Origin: Phallusia mammillata
Lineage: Eukaryota > Chordata > Ascidiacea > Phlebobranchia > Ascidiidae
Reading direction: 5' to 3'
Assembly: GCA_003260075.1 (NCBI GenBank)
Contig: QLIY01000496.1
Location: 53,924-117,923, forward strand
DNA length: 64,000 bases
Position numbers and translations under genes: made by a program. The notes beneath the pieces were generated by a model. The model ran no database searches, was not told the origin of the DNA, and was given only the letters and a program-made list of their open reading frames with translations. Of the stretch, positions 37,015 through 52,000 are shown one piece after another; position 1 is the stretch's first letter; each line of letters begins with the position of its first letter.

Positions 37015-40000
37015 TCACTCAAGTTCTTCGATGAAGCTAGCGGGAAAATACCCAACCTGAAACAAAAAAAAGGATTTCAGAAACAACATGATCACCCAAA
37101 GTTGTTGTAAACATACTCACCACAACTTTTTGTTAAAAAAATATGTGTAGATTTTGCACTGACCTCACCATGTTTGTTTTTAATTTTACTGGATCTGTGT
37201 TCTTCTTGAAATATTCTTTCTAAAGTTTTCTTAGGCTTTCTTGAAAGATATTTTTTCTTAGGTGGCAACCCTTCAGCTAGTTGCAAATACTTCAACATCA
37301 ATCATAAACTGTACTTGCTCCAATTTTGGAATAGTGATTTATCCAAGTACGCAATATTTCTTTCGTTGCACTCTCTTCTTAATTACAATGCAACTAGCAG
37401 TATCAGCTTCACTATATACTTCGGTATTCGTCGCAAAACAGTAATGATTCAACTACCTTATTCAAATAGAATCACAGTCTTTGAAATACTCCTACCTTTC
37501 CTAACAGTTAACTGTCAAAGAAAGTTAGCACGCAAAGAAGTGCTCAGGTCCGCCAATGTCTTTACACTAGCTTACAGGACCATTACTAACTTTTTAAAAA
37601 GATTTCAACCGGTACATCTTATTACTACACTGTACTTCGTCCATTAAAACTTTTTGGGTCAGTTTTTAACTGACGCATCCGTCTGTTGTTTTTTGGTCTT
37701 AAGCTTAACAAACAGTACAAGTCCTCCGATCTTTCACTGAAGCCATTACTATACTTCACTTACAAAATACTCTTTTGCTGTAGTTATTAAACACCACCTC
37801 CTTTAAACCCGAATAAAAAATCTCAGGTTTAAAACGATTCTAAACTTTAAACTTTGAACTTTAATCTTTACCTTCAAACTATGAACGTGGTTCTTATCAT
37901 TCTTAAACACTTCAGTTAGATCGAACAAATACCTGTCCGTCGTGTTCCCCTTTCCACCAACCATGGGAGTCACCAGCTTTACTGATCACGTTCACAATCT
38001 GTCCTTCCCTCAGTGCGATCTCCTGCGCGCTGCGTGGATCAAAGTCGTAAAGAACACGAGCCCTTCCCAACAAATCGAACGTTCGGCCTTTGAAATCTGC
38101 AAGAAGGAAATGAACAAGCTTAGTGGATTAGGCCCTGCTTTCGTAGTTTTTTGTGTATCTGCTGTGTAAAAAGCTTAATGCTTTCTATCAAGAGTGTAAA
38201 GTGCTTCTGTACTTGCAAAACACAGAGAGTCTATTTAATCCAAAATCAGCATAATAAATATATATTTTTTAAAATGAATATATTAATAAAAAATATATAA
38301 TATTTTTGTAATATTAATATTATAAATAAAAGAAATTTTGTAAACATTTTAATGGTAAGCAGGGCAAGCAATTGTTTCAAGTAACTGTAAAAGGTCATTT
38401 TTACGTAACGTTCGTTCGGGCATCATAATTGCACATTGTATTGATCAGGTTAAAAATAATAATGTTGAAAGGCCAAACTCCAATCATTGCAACATCAACT
38501 TACTTATCTGCTGGATTCCATTTGACACAGAGTTCATGTTGGGTTTAGGGGGTTCTGGTGGGCCCCACGTTCGGAATGATGTAGATGGGGGTGGATGTTT
38601 AAAGGATTTCGGGACAGAGGGTGGTTCGGGCCTAATGGGTTGAGACAGGCGAGCAGGGAAAAATTTGGGGTCCCGGTATGGGTATTTTAGATTGGTTTCC
38701 AGTCCGAAGAAAGACGAACTCATGGAGTTATCTTGGTAGTAACGGACCAACTCCTGAGAAGTTAAAAAATGAGAAATAAATCACGTAACAGTCAACATAA
38801 GGGGAAACAAATTCCTCTGTATAGTTAAAGATTGGGAATTGCCCGACCAGACCAGTAGAAAAGAAATCAATACGGTGAAGTTATTTTTCCACACTTTACT
38901 AAACTAAAAGCCGTTGAATAACATGCAAAGATTTGCAAAAAGAACATAGTCCAAATTAATCAAACTTTTTTCTTTTAAATAGCGCCCAGTTTTGCTGGTA
39001 ATTATTATGCTTTACACAAAGGTAAAAATAATACCTTTTTTCTATTTCAATAAGGTTCGAAACAAACGCTTTAAACGATTAGGAGTATGAGCAAGCCTTA
39101 CCTGGACTGTCCTGAAGTTTTTGCATTCAGCAACAAAATACATGTTGTCTCCGGTTATGTTAATTCTGATGTGTTTCATGTCCGACTGGAAACTGCAAAC
39201 AATTTAGGCTCAATCATTGTGTCTTTGTAAAGAAGACTGAAAACGTTCGCTTAGAAACATAAGCATGAAGCGTGTTACAGCATTTCTGTTTGCATTATTT
39301 ACTTCACGATTACTGTTAACTTTGTTTCCCAATAAAATATATTATCTTGTGTCCTTTATACATGACTAATGTCAACGCTTGGGTGATTTTGTACATGTGG
39401 CAACTTAACTGACCTCTACTCAGCATGTTTAGTTCTGTTGTAGTCAAGTTGATTAACGTGACTTGACCATGTGAAATACTTTGCAAATGTTCCATATTTA
39501 AATTTATTAATAAGTTGCGTATATTATTTAATTAGAATAATGGTGTTAAAAAGTCTACAATCACAATGCTAAATGTCGAAACATTCCAATGTTTTACATA
39601 GATTTTGCTTGGTACATGCAACGTCTTTAAAAGCCATAAATGTAAACCTGAACAACTGTACTCTTGAAATATGAAACGGCAACATTTGATCATTCAAATC
39701 AGTATACTTTTCAGCTTTAAAACAAGTTTACATTCAAAGTCAAATCACCACTGGCCAATAACATACAGAAGGATTGTTGAAAAATTTGGATGGGTTTCAA
39801 AATTTTATATGGTAACAGTAATACAAGTAACTTAACATACCACAGACTGATAGCCATGTGACCGTCTCTTGTTCTAACAAGGAAAGTTCCGGAGGGTTTT
39901 CCACCAAGCATTTGCTCAGCTCCACCCCTATCCATTATGCCTGCATACCTGAATACACAATTTAAACAACATTTGGTGAGTTAGATGCATATCATGCTTG

Positions 40001-43000
40001 GATACATGCACCATTAAACAAAAAATTGTTTCTTGTCTATAAAATTTAACAGAAAATAAGTATCAAAAGAAACGTCAGTTTGTTAACAGTGGTTAAAAAC
40101 AGAAAAACACAGAAAACAGGTACATATCTGTATTTAGTAATGTAAATTAATGTGGTGTTATAATGGGTTAGTTGTTGTGTGTGTATATTTGCTGAAAAGA
40201 CCACTACGTTACTCACTACACCATGTTAGTGTCATTAGGTTATTCTATTCCTACAATACATTATTTTCGACACCCCCAACACAATGCACTCCAAAGCACA
40301 CTTAATTCTAAAGCACCACACTTGTGGACTCAAGATTAAAAATTTCAAAAAGTTTTTAATCCAGGAACCATCTCTAGCACTAAATTTGCGCAGTATTGAC
40401 ATTAAAGTAAAAGCATGCTCTTAGCTCGCATCAATACTTGTTTAACATCATAAAACCCAACCACACAGAGCAGTTTTACTTGTTAGTATATAACACCTCA
40501 TACACTCCAATCTAAGTTGGCAAGAAAATTAGTGCCAGTGAAAGCCATGCCCAATTTTATGATACCAGTAATATTTCTCCAGCAGAATTGGATCAGAGAG
40601 GTTTGGTTCAGGCTCTGTATAAAGGTTGCCCGGTGTTAACGACCTGTCTGGGGGGATCTGTGAGCGTGAAATTGTGTGTATGCGATAGGTGTTTTGCAGT
40701 GAAGTGATGAAGTAAATGTATATGTGTGTGTTGCAAATGAGTTGTAAAGAAAGAGAACAAAAAGAAACAAAAAAGTTGATTAGATAAATTAATTGTTTAT
40801 GTTTTTTTTTAGTTTCAACAAGTGACGTTGAAACCTTCAGTAGTAAAGGTCACTAAATTGTCTTTCATCATTGACTTTAAGTTGTTTCTCAACAAATGTT
40901 GTTTTTGTTTTTTACTTCTTTACACATTGTGCACCATGTGCGGATTTTCATTTATTGGCTTGATACATACTATGACGTAAAGCTGAAGTTGGGTGTCAAA
41001 TAAATTTCAACTTTTTCGAGACAAATTAATGACCGATACTAGCCGAGCTATTTAACAAACCAAGGGCATTCCTCCAAAGGTAAAGAGGAGGGATTGACAA
41101 TCTTGACTGGATTTTCTTGTTTTTGCAGGTTTGGAGCAACAGGCAGATAATTTTGCTTCTGCACTTTTGAGTGACCCTATTTAGCGATTTGCAACAAGTT
41201 AAATTCCCAACTTAACATTTACAAGCAAGTAACTTCACTTGGCTATTGACCTAATACAGTAATTGTCCAAGACCATGACCAACGTGCCCAACATAAAACA
41301 AGTTAAAAAATTGCAATCATAAACGTTTATCTTCAAAATAACATAAAAGTGTCCTCTGAAAAGTTAACATCAGGTAGGATTGTAATAAGTTTTGTCTGTT
41401 AGACTCCCATACTTACCATTGGGCTCACATAAGATGCAGGAAAATACCCTTTCCTGTCGAATTGTGAGATTGCTGAGCCCTGTTAAAAAAGTGCAGGTTT
41501 ATGGATAGTCTATAAAATCAGTGGTTCTTAACCTTCAATTGTTTACTACTTCATGAAAATAACCCTCAAAACATGTGGCCCTACGTTAACCAAATACATT
41601 GTGAACCAAAAAAGGGTGTATAATTAGGGACATTTGCTTACTTAACATTATAGAAAGGTTAATGTGTCAAATTTACATGTCACTTCTTTATTGTTTATTG
41701 GAAGGTATCAGTAAAGGCCTAAACTTGTGGCATCCTTAAAAAAGTATCATTGGTTCTTAGGCCGCCATAGGTCTAAACAACATGAGCAACTCAATGCTCA
41801 GATATTGTCAATATTGATTCACAGTTCAACAAAGTTTTTGATATACTTACCACCCACCAATCCGCTGTAACTTTATCAGAAACTTCAACCATTTCACCAA
41901 CAGCAAATGTGATCACACTTGCTCCAACGAAGGGCGGTGGAGGAAGGCCGTTGTAATCTCGATGAGCTTTATAACCGGCTGTAGAACAAGATAAGTTTGG
42001 GAAACTAGAGTAGCAACTTTACCACTTTGCTATTTAACACAATCTGCGCACTACAAAATATGTAATTCTGTTCTTGTAATATCCTTAGCATTTTTGCAGA
42101 CAGAAACATATGGGATATGATATGTATATTTCGGGAAAAGATGTTGGATATGTGTTTTCTGGATACAAAATAAATAAGTTTCATGTGGTTAAGTATCTGT
42201 GCTTAAATTAATATACGATGATTGGGATAATGATACTGAATGCAAAAACTAGTTTACATAACACAATACCCACATCATTAAAATGTTATCTTTAAGACAA
42301 TATTCAACACCTCAAAGAGTTATGAAGGCAAAAAATGCACATCACACCACTGAAGTTGTAAAGCTGTTATTTATTAAGTACAGAAAAACATACAGCTCCT
42401 GTTTTGCATTAGATTTCACATTTATGTGTGCAAAGTCAAAAGAAGTTCTATTCATGTGTATCTTGTATTTTGTGCTCAGCTACTTTTGTTTGTCAAACAC
42501 TGCTCATGCAACTTCCCAGTTTTAAAAGCTCTCCACTAAACTGAAGGTAGAACACAAACCAAAAATTGGTATGTAAAAATGCAAACAACTTTTTTGATCA
42601 TTAACAAAACTTGGCAGCTGAAAAGTGGTTTATAACATGCTGTGAAATTGAAGTTTGCACAATTTAATTTTAAGAGGACTTAACCTTTTTATGTCAAGAA
42701 ATAAACAAACCAACTGCCAAGCACTGTTAGTAAATCTGGGGAATGAATATTTAATAACCAATTTTTAGTAGAAATGTCACAATTTTGGTTAATAGCTCAC
42801 TGAATATTCAACTATTTGTTGTAAGCTGTAACTTTGACTGGTCCTGTATAAACTGGTAACTGGATACACAACAGCTGGTCTGTTGCCTCAAAAATTCTTA
42901 TTTGAAAAAATGCTTAGAAATGTAAATATAACATGAACACATTCATACTGGGATCAGCCCTGAGTCCATGCAGACCTTGGCATACCGATCCAAAATTATC

Positions 43001-46000
43001 ATAGTATGCCCATTTGAAGGCATTAAACCGAATCAAGCTGGTCACCAAGCATTCCCATATGGCAAGACACAGGCTAGAAAATTCTAGCTATCAGTGGGAT
43101 TCGAACCTACAGCAGGAGTCTTTCCAGGACTTGAGGATGTTTTCCAGAACACACCTTGCCAAATGCTTGGGAAGCTGGCTTGATTCAGTATAACCCCTTT
43201 AATGAGCCTAGCGTTATGTGAAAGCTAAAGATAGTCTTCTTTTAAACCAAAGTGCCCATATAAGACATTAACTAGTAGTTGTTTGATTTAAATGCAAAAC
43301 AACCATATGTTTCACTCTGCATCACAAATAAAAACTTCAACTTAAACACACTCCAAACACTTGCACACAACAAAAATATCTGAATCTTCAACAAACACAG
43401 CAATACAGTCTAACATGCTTTCAAATTGAAATTCAAGGCACAGTATCTCAATTGGTTGACTGAGATGAAAAAAAATTTGCATGGTAGCTTTTGGTGCCTG
43501 GCATGTGAATCCAAAAGATATTTTTTCACAGTATTGGAATTACTGGATTTTTTATGCTGATGTGACAAAAATTTAGGATTTTGGAACTTAGTAATACATC
43601 TGTTTATTTTTTGTTTGGTTACAATAACCTGTTAACAATGATGTTATCGCACTATGTTTTATGGCAGGGGTCGGCAACCTTTTAGGCGACGCGTGACAAT
43701 TTACTTGTTATTTCCTTGTGGTAATGGCCTCGCGTGCCAACGTTTTTCTAAATAATAGTGGTTCGTGCCAGCAGATAACAATAATAAAAAGAAAGCAGAG
43801 TGTTTTGTACATGTAAGGCTGAATTATACAACAATGACATGATAAAAACTATCAACAAGCAGTGTAACAGGTTAAATGTTACTCCAATACAAACACGCAA
43901 ATCGGTTGGCATGCCATGAAAAACCACCTGGCGTTCCAACCTTGGCATGCATGCCAGGGGTTGCCGACCCCTGTTTTATGGTTTCATACCTTTAAGCTGC
44001 CAGCAAACCATTTCAAGTTAAGAGTTTGAGATTTTTTTAATGTTAGGAGATGTTGAATGTTTTAAACATCTTTTTAATGTGTAATGTAAAGGTTTTTTAA
44101 TGACCAAAAACAAAAGCAATTTACAATCTAATCATTGACATTGTATACAACTTGTGAAAAGTGATTCCAATTATATACTTACTGGTTGTAGAAGTTCCAA
44201 TAACCGAAAGTGATTTTTTTTGGCGAGGCGAAGGCTTTTCTGGAGGGTTGACTGTACAGGACCGCTAAATTTTCATTAAAACTCAGGTCAGCACAAAACG
44301 TAACATCACCCATGCAAACCAAAAATCAAAACTAAACTTGTTGCTTATTTCAACAAGTTTACTTCAGCAAACATTTTCATGCAAATACAAACGCTTATAA
44401 TTTAGAGCAGTGGTTCCCAACCTTGTTTTATCGCGACCCAAATACTTCCAAAAAGTTTGTTTTGTGGTAATGGACATGTATTCTTACTATTTGGGCTGTA
44501 TTTTGTCTCATTCAGCCCGAGCTTTTGAGCTGACTCAAGCATTATCAGCCAATTTGATGTCACAAACAGAATTAACCATTATCACAGCAAGTTGTCCTGA
44601 AATTATTTCGGGGCAACAATTTAAAGCAGCTTGTTACAAAATAGACAAATATACCTTCTTTTGTTGAAAACAATGGGGCATTACTCGGTATAGGAGAATC
44701 CTATACCTTCAACTTTAAATTACACTACATTTATCAAATTAAATGATACAAATACTTCACAGTTTGGGAAGCGCTATTAACCCTATAGGAAGTGTGAAAG
44801 CGAAACAAGTTTAAGGAAAAGCTCATTACCATTGTGTTTAATCAAAGGTACTGTGGCAAATTAAATGCCCAACCTTGCTCTCAAAATCACAAAAAAGCAC
44901 AAACAATTGCCAGTAAACACAACATATTCAAAGAGCAGCATGTTTAAGCTGATGCACCCCTTCAAAAAACGAATAAACTCTGCTTGTAAGAAAAAATTAT
45001 CTGAGTTTCACCATTCTTGCAAGCATATATATTCATACAATCAGTAATGTTGAAGTCCCCCCCCCAAACTTTAAAAACTGTCACCATCGCCCGCCCCAGT
45101 TGAAGAACCCTGATTTAAAGCCTTGGAAAAAATAACGGTACGAAACGAAGTCAAAGAGTAACCCCTCTTATTGTCACAAAAACAGGTGACCAAACAGAAT
45201 TTTCAAGCGACCCAACTTTGGGTCACGACCCATAGGTTGGGAAACACTGATTTCCAAGGTAATCACTTTTTATGCTCTGCTCCCATTTAAAACTTTAAAA
45301 TAATCAACATTGGGCAAACTTTTACGTATGTTTTGTCAAACTTCAACTCAAGGAGTGGAGAAGCAATCTTAATTTGGAGCGTGTTGAACCCTACTCATTA
45401 AAGTAAAGTTTAGCACAAAACATAAGTTTTAAAGCAGAGTTGCCATTAATACAGAAAAACAAATACTGGCTCATCCCACTATGCACAGTTTATAAGTTAA
45501 ATGAAACCCATATGGGGTAATGAGGACTTACTCGAATCCCACGCTGTGGGACTTGGGGTATTACTTCTTCAGTTGCTGTAAAAGAAACAAACAAATGAAT
45601 TCACTTGCTATTTAAAAACATGCTAATCTTGCACTCTTGTGACTGCTGCAAAGTCTTGTGCTGTGTTGGTAATAAACTAAAAATAAAATGTTCTCAACAA
45701 AAACCTTTCCACCCTTTCACTGAAAATAGCACTTTATCTGTTTCTAAACAATCTAACCTTGCGATTACAAAAAATAAATAAATTTTACAATAGGTAAAAA
45801 GTAAGAATCCTGCTTATGTTGAAAAACAGTTGCAATTAAATATCACTTTGGAACACTAAACATGCAATTAAAGAGTAATTTAATCAAAAGATAACTCCTG
45901 AAGAACTGGTTAATAAAGAATATACCATGCAGACGTTTTAATTCTTTAATAATGGTTATGTTTTTGGTTAAAATATCGAAGCTATTACTCACAATCGGTT

Positions 46001-49000
46001 GGTGCAAAGTTGTTCAGAGTTTGGTTTTCAATTTTCTTCAACGTGTCGGCCAAACAGGTCTTGTGACATTTTGCGTTGGTTTCTTAGACAAACAAACACG
46101 AACAGAATTTTGAAACATGTGCCTTTTAACTACTACCTAATTTGTTTATCTATTACTGAATAAGGATGTGCCAGGACTATACAACTAAAACCAACATATG
46201 TAAATCCTGGGGAAATAAACATATGCTTTGATTGCAATTTAATTTGGCTTAATTTAGTATTCAATATTGCAGTTAAGTATAACTTTATTATGAATATTAT
46301 TGCAATGACAAAATACATCCCACTAGGTCAAAAGAAGACATATATATCTAAGCAATAACACATAAGGTTTTTTTTTGCTTGCAGATAGTCGTTCTAAGTA
46401 GCTACTATGTTACTGTAAAACACCAATATACTCAAGTCTTGGTTACACTGATTTAGTTGTCAGCAAAATACCTACTTTGACAGATGTATCCCTGGTAGAA
46501 AGTTCCAAGCAGCAATTTGTTGCAACTGTTGCAGTAAGTGGCCTCGGAGAAAGTTTGCATTTTGAAGTGATGTTGCTTTGATTTGATTGCATGGGGATTG
46601 ATGTTGTCGCTGTCATAAAAATGTAACAAGATTAAAAAAGTTTACTTAAAAGCAACAATACACACAGGTTGTTTTGTAGCATTTGTATTCTTGAACTGTG
46701 TGTTTGCATTTGTTTAAACCAGTGGTTCCCAACTGGGGAGGAATTCCTCCCTAGGGAGGAACTTTATGAGTTCAGGGAAGGAATTTCATAAAAAGTGTAG
46801 AACAAATTTTTACATTGGAAATGTTACAGAATATTTTTGTATACACATTAGGGATGTCCATATAATTTGGATCCGGTTTACATTTGAAACCAGTTGTAAA
46901 GGATTCTGAAATGGACGTCCCTAATCCCCAAAATCCCATCCCTAAAAGGTCTATTTCAAATCGCTATAATTTTTATGTTATATTTGTTTTCGTCTGATGG
47001 GGAAGAATGAATAGTTCTAAAATGGGCAAAGGGAGGAATGTAACAAAAAAGGTTGGGAACCACTGGTTTAAACTAACTTACAGATTAAGTTGGAAAACAA
47101 TTTTGAAGAAAATATAAAAAAAGATGCAAACACTTTAAAAAGGTCTCAATTGTTTATACATTATATCAGGTAAAATGCATTGCTGAAAAAACTTCCTTAA
47201 CTTCAGTGTTTACTTACAATGCATTTTTTATGCCTTCCAACCATTTCGATCTGTCAAGTTCGGTTTTGGCATAGAGAACATATGACCCACTGTTGTTGCC
47301 ATATAAGGTAATACTCCATGACCACTAATGTGCAAAAAAGAAATTACTGAAGCAAAATGTCACTTTCACAGCACAAGTAATAAAAGTGAAGGAGGTTTAA
47401 CTCAACAAAAGTAACAAACTCAAGTTGTGCCAGTTGTAAAATGTTACCTTTCCGCCCCGAGAAGGTTGCAAAGTTTCATCCAGTCGATATTCTTCAAGCC
47501 GGAGGAGATCCTTCAAGCAGTAAATTCCCTACAAAATATCAACAGAAAATAGAACAAGTGGGAAACACCTGCATGCAACTGTAGTTTTGTTGTCAAGCAC
47601 ATTCCACAAACTTTGTTCACTCAGGTGGCAAGAGTATGTAACTTATGAAACTTTTTTATGTCCTTTTTGTATCTTCATCAGGGCAATGGCACAATACCCA
47701 ATCATGGCACACAACACCATCACACAAAAAATGGGTGCCAGTCTCTATTTTTTCATATAGTTGCTGTTACAGCCAAAGATAGTTTAGTAACTACACATAG
47801 TTAAAACAAAAAGTTTACCAGATAATGGGTAACTGATAGTGTCCAAAACAATAATAACCAGTTTACCTTGTCAGCTTTAGTCATGAACAGCGCTTGATCA
47901 AACAAAAAAGTATTTCTCGCTTTCGGATTTTTGTCTTGGGCTCCTTTTATTTTTAACTCCCCATCTTTTAACAACCGACCATAAGAATAAAGTGGGCTTT
48001 GCTGTAAAAAAGCATCTTTTTAAATTTCAGCAAAAAAACAAGCAGATATTGTATTGTAACCTATTACAAAAAGGGTATTTAATCTTTATCTAATTATTTT
48101 ATTTTGATTTAAATACTCAATTGCTTCTAAATATAAAATAAAGAGAACAACACTTTTCACAACAAAATTAGTTCACATAAATACTAATCTAAAGAACATA
48201 AATAAAGTTTAAAAAAAGATAAATTACCGTGTTGTAATCAGTGAGGCATGACTCAACTTTGTTGATTGTAATTAACATTTCACTGTCGCGTTTCACTTCA
48301 TTCACATAGTGGGATAGTTCCTACAACAACAAAAAATCTTTGAGAACAACAGAGTTACTTCAGTTACTTTTCTTTGATCAAGAAAAGCATTTTGACTCAA
48401 CAAACAAGTTCTGTAAACCAACATATGTGTAAACATGTATTCAACACTTTGGACTACCATTTTTTATGTTGGCAGTTTTTACATGCAAAGTTAACAAGTT
48501 AAGAATGTAAAAACAATGTATTGTGGAACAAAAGTAAACAGGGCTCAAAAATGGACATATGGCATGACCAAATTTGTCATTTATAATTGCACACATGGGC
48601 ATTGGCATGGGTGATTTGTAACATCATATCAACCTTACCATAAAGATTTTTAGCCTTACGGGTAGATGCCCCCTCAAAAAAGCACTCTTACTATAATTTT
48701 AGAACATGCTTGTCACAATATATCATTAACTCAATAGTTAAACAAAAACCAGTGAGTATTTTTGTGTATCATATTAGTTGATTTTATGTTGAGACTTTAA
48801 AATATGAGGGTTTGCCCATGTTTATGGGTAAGTTTTCATGAACATTTTGTACCTGCATTGCTTCCAATGCTTTCTGCATTTCCTTCTTATCAGGGTGGGA
48901 GTCTGGTGTATGTTTGTTGAGTTCCTACATACATTGGAATGTTGAAGTTTTACCATGTGACTTTAACCATACAATGTCAAAAGGACAAGGTTGCAAATAA

Positions 49001-52000
49001 CAACTTAAATTTCCATAGTAAATGATGTTATTTACAGAAAAAATGCTAAAAATGAACATTAACACAAAAAAAATTTGTAGAATATTAAGTTTAAGAATTC
49101 ATGTTTAACGGTGCCCACTTTATTACTGTTTGGGATTAAATTGGAGTTTAATACAATGCTACTTCAGTATAGATTAAAATTCAGAAAAACATTAAGTCAC
49201 AAAGCTTTTATTCCAAACATATGTTCCACTCTTTTTAGCAGCATTATTTTTGATTTAAAATAACCTACACAAATAAAGTATTACAGATTTTCAAAATTGA
49301 AGTCAGAGTTTTGGTACTAAATTATATATGTGTGCTATTGTATATAATTGTACAAACAAATTCTATGCTTTTTAAAATCTCCAATACCGAGCTACATTAA
49401 GGTCTAACATTGTTGTTTAGAAATTCTTTGAAATCTTATTTAGGGTGAAGTTCAATCTTACTTTGATAAGCAGATGATATTTGAGAACTCTCTGCATAGG
49501 AACACAGACAAGTTCACGAAGCTTGAATTTGCTTGGACTTGCCTTATTCTGTAAATCCTGCAAATAATTTCATTCAAAAATTTTAGAACTTTTACACTTT
49601 ATTTCAAAATAATAGTAGCAACTTTGATGTGTTGCATTCACAATTAGGCAAATATTTTGTCATTAAGAAGATGGTTAAGAAGAAAAACTGTTTATACATT
49701 AGTGTCAATGCTTAGTACCATAGGAATTAGTTGTCAGTTCATGCAGAAACGAAGTATTATTCAAGCTTACAAAAGCACTGTTTTCACACCTTAATGGAAA
49801 TCTCCTGCGGGTGCAAAACTAAATCAGAGACATGTTGACCAAAACATGCACAAAAATGTCAATGTACTAGTCCAGTGGTTCCCAAATACTCTCAGCATAT
49901 GGTGCTTAAATAAACCATTTTTTATTATATCAGGCCAACAACATAAGAGGTGTTAACTGTTAAGTTCACTTTATTGCTTTCATGACAAATACAGAGAAAA
50001 AGAGTTATAAAACGTTTTTATGGACTTCAAGTCCTAAAATACTAGGGAATGTTTGTACTTTAAAATAAGGCAAATGTTGTGTTGCACACTTGAAAATATA
50101 CCATGCCGCAATCAATATTGAATAGAAGACCAGTCTACAAACTGGTGCCTGGCAATTCGATAATGTAAATTTCATTGTGGTAATATGATCATGCATTTCC
50201 ACAACACTGCTGTGCCATTTTTTTTTAACATGATCATAGCAATGAGGTTAGGGTAAATGTGACATAGTTACAATGTTGTTAAAATATACACAATGTCATT
50301 TTCATACAATAAAATTGCAATGAACCACAGAAAATAATGCATGGCTTAAACATATATGTATAGCAGAAAAGGCTTTGATATATATACAGCATTATTATTT
50401 ATTAGTGAAAACAGCCAATAAACAATAGTACGGAAATGTTTACTGCAAGTGCAAGTGCAAGTTCCAGCACACATTCTTATGACTACAAACCTCAATGACC
50501 AATCTCATTGTCTCATTGCTTTTCATGAGTTCTTCCACCAAGTCCTGTGAGTCAGTCATACTGCTGCAATATTCCCCATACACAAGGAAACGATCCTGAA
50601 AGTTTGTAACAGGGCATTGTTAGACCATGGTTGAATAGTTTAACAGAAAAAAGAAGTTTGCCAACAAACAAAGCTGCTGAATGTTATCACAACACAAATA
50701 CATGACTATTTGGTAAAACAACTTTTGAAGTAATTTTAACAACAGCATACAGTAAAATGTTCTTATTTTGTCAGTAATTCCCCCTAAAGGAGTAATTTGA
50801 CATTTTATGGGGTATTTACATAAAAAATGTGTGTAGATTTTGACAACAAGCTTCTGTGCTGTAATGGTTGTTAAGTTGCATTTTTAAGTGGTAACATAAA
50901 TTCATCTAGTTGTTCTCAGGAGTAACAACACTGGAAAGGTAAAGAATAGTGGCAGTAAACAATGCAATGAACATGTATACTGATGTACAAGTTTAATGGT
51001 GACTATCTTTTAACTCAAACTACTATTTAAGTCCATGTTCAGTTTCTTAAATTTTTCAATGGGCAAATGTGCTATATACGAGTATAAGATTAGAACGACC
51101 AAATGTTTGCTTCTAAAAGCAGAACTAACATCACCGAAAGCAGAAAGCAACAACTTAAAGGCCAATTCTATCATTCCCCAAAACAGTAATTGGTAGGGAA
51201 TTAGTCAAATCATGTCATTGAGTATGACCTGAGCAGACTAGCGTGTTAGTGTGTAGTGTTTGTAGATCATAAACACAATTACTTTCTGTTTTAAAGCAAG
51301 GCTAGTGATGTACTAAACCGAAAAGCTTGCGCAACCGGGAACGCTGCAACACATTTTCACAAGGAAAAAAACAAACAACGGTCCAATTCAAAGCTTTAAT
51401 CCTAGGTAGAATTTTTAATAAACCTATGTGCTGTTTTATATAGTGGTCAAGATTTTTTGCACATTTAACCATCAATAGCTTGCCAAAGCACTTTGTTCTC
51501 TCATTACCTCGCTATGAAACTGAAACTGTTTTGAAGTATCATCAAAAAGGTTTTGAAAAAATTTAGGTATAAACGTTTAACACCAGTTTCACTCTTGCAA
51601 GGAATAAAATTGAGTTGGATTCATTTAAAAGTGAATTTTATTTTTTTTTAATTTTAAAAGTGAATGACTTTTTCTTTGTAATAGTTTTTGACAAACCTTG
51701 TATTTGAGAAAAGGTTGACTCAGCTTATCATTCTTGGCACGCTCAATTTCTTTAAAAAACTCTTTGTGAATGTTGTGCAGAACCTGAAAACAAGATACAT
51801 AATGTTAATACAGAATGCAATTGTGTGATTCAGATAGTTTTGCTTACATCCATGTTCATAAACATTGTCTGAATGTCTTTTATTGTGAGCCTGCTCTGCA
51901 ACGGTTCCTTGAATTTTATTAGCATCATGTTTAGATGTTGAACATAGTTGCGTTCAGTTTCAAGTATTTCGCTAACACAGCAACTTCGGCGATCCTAGAA

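Noticed and set aside
38504..38753. Separate small proline-rich gene
   Set aside because: The splice phases place it as the VAV linker exon between SH2 and the last SH3 domain, including the end of SH2 ([11 protein letters not shown]).
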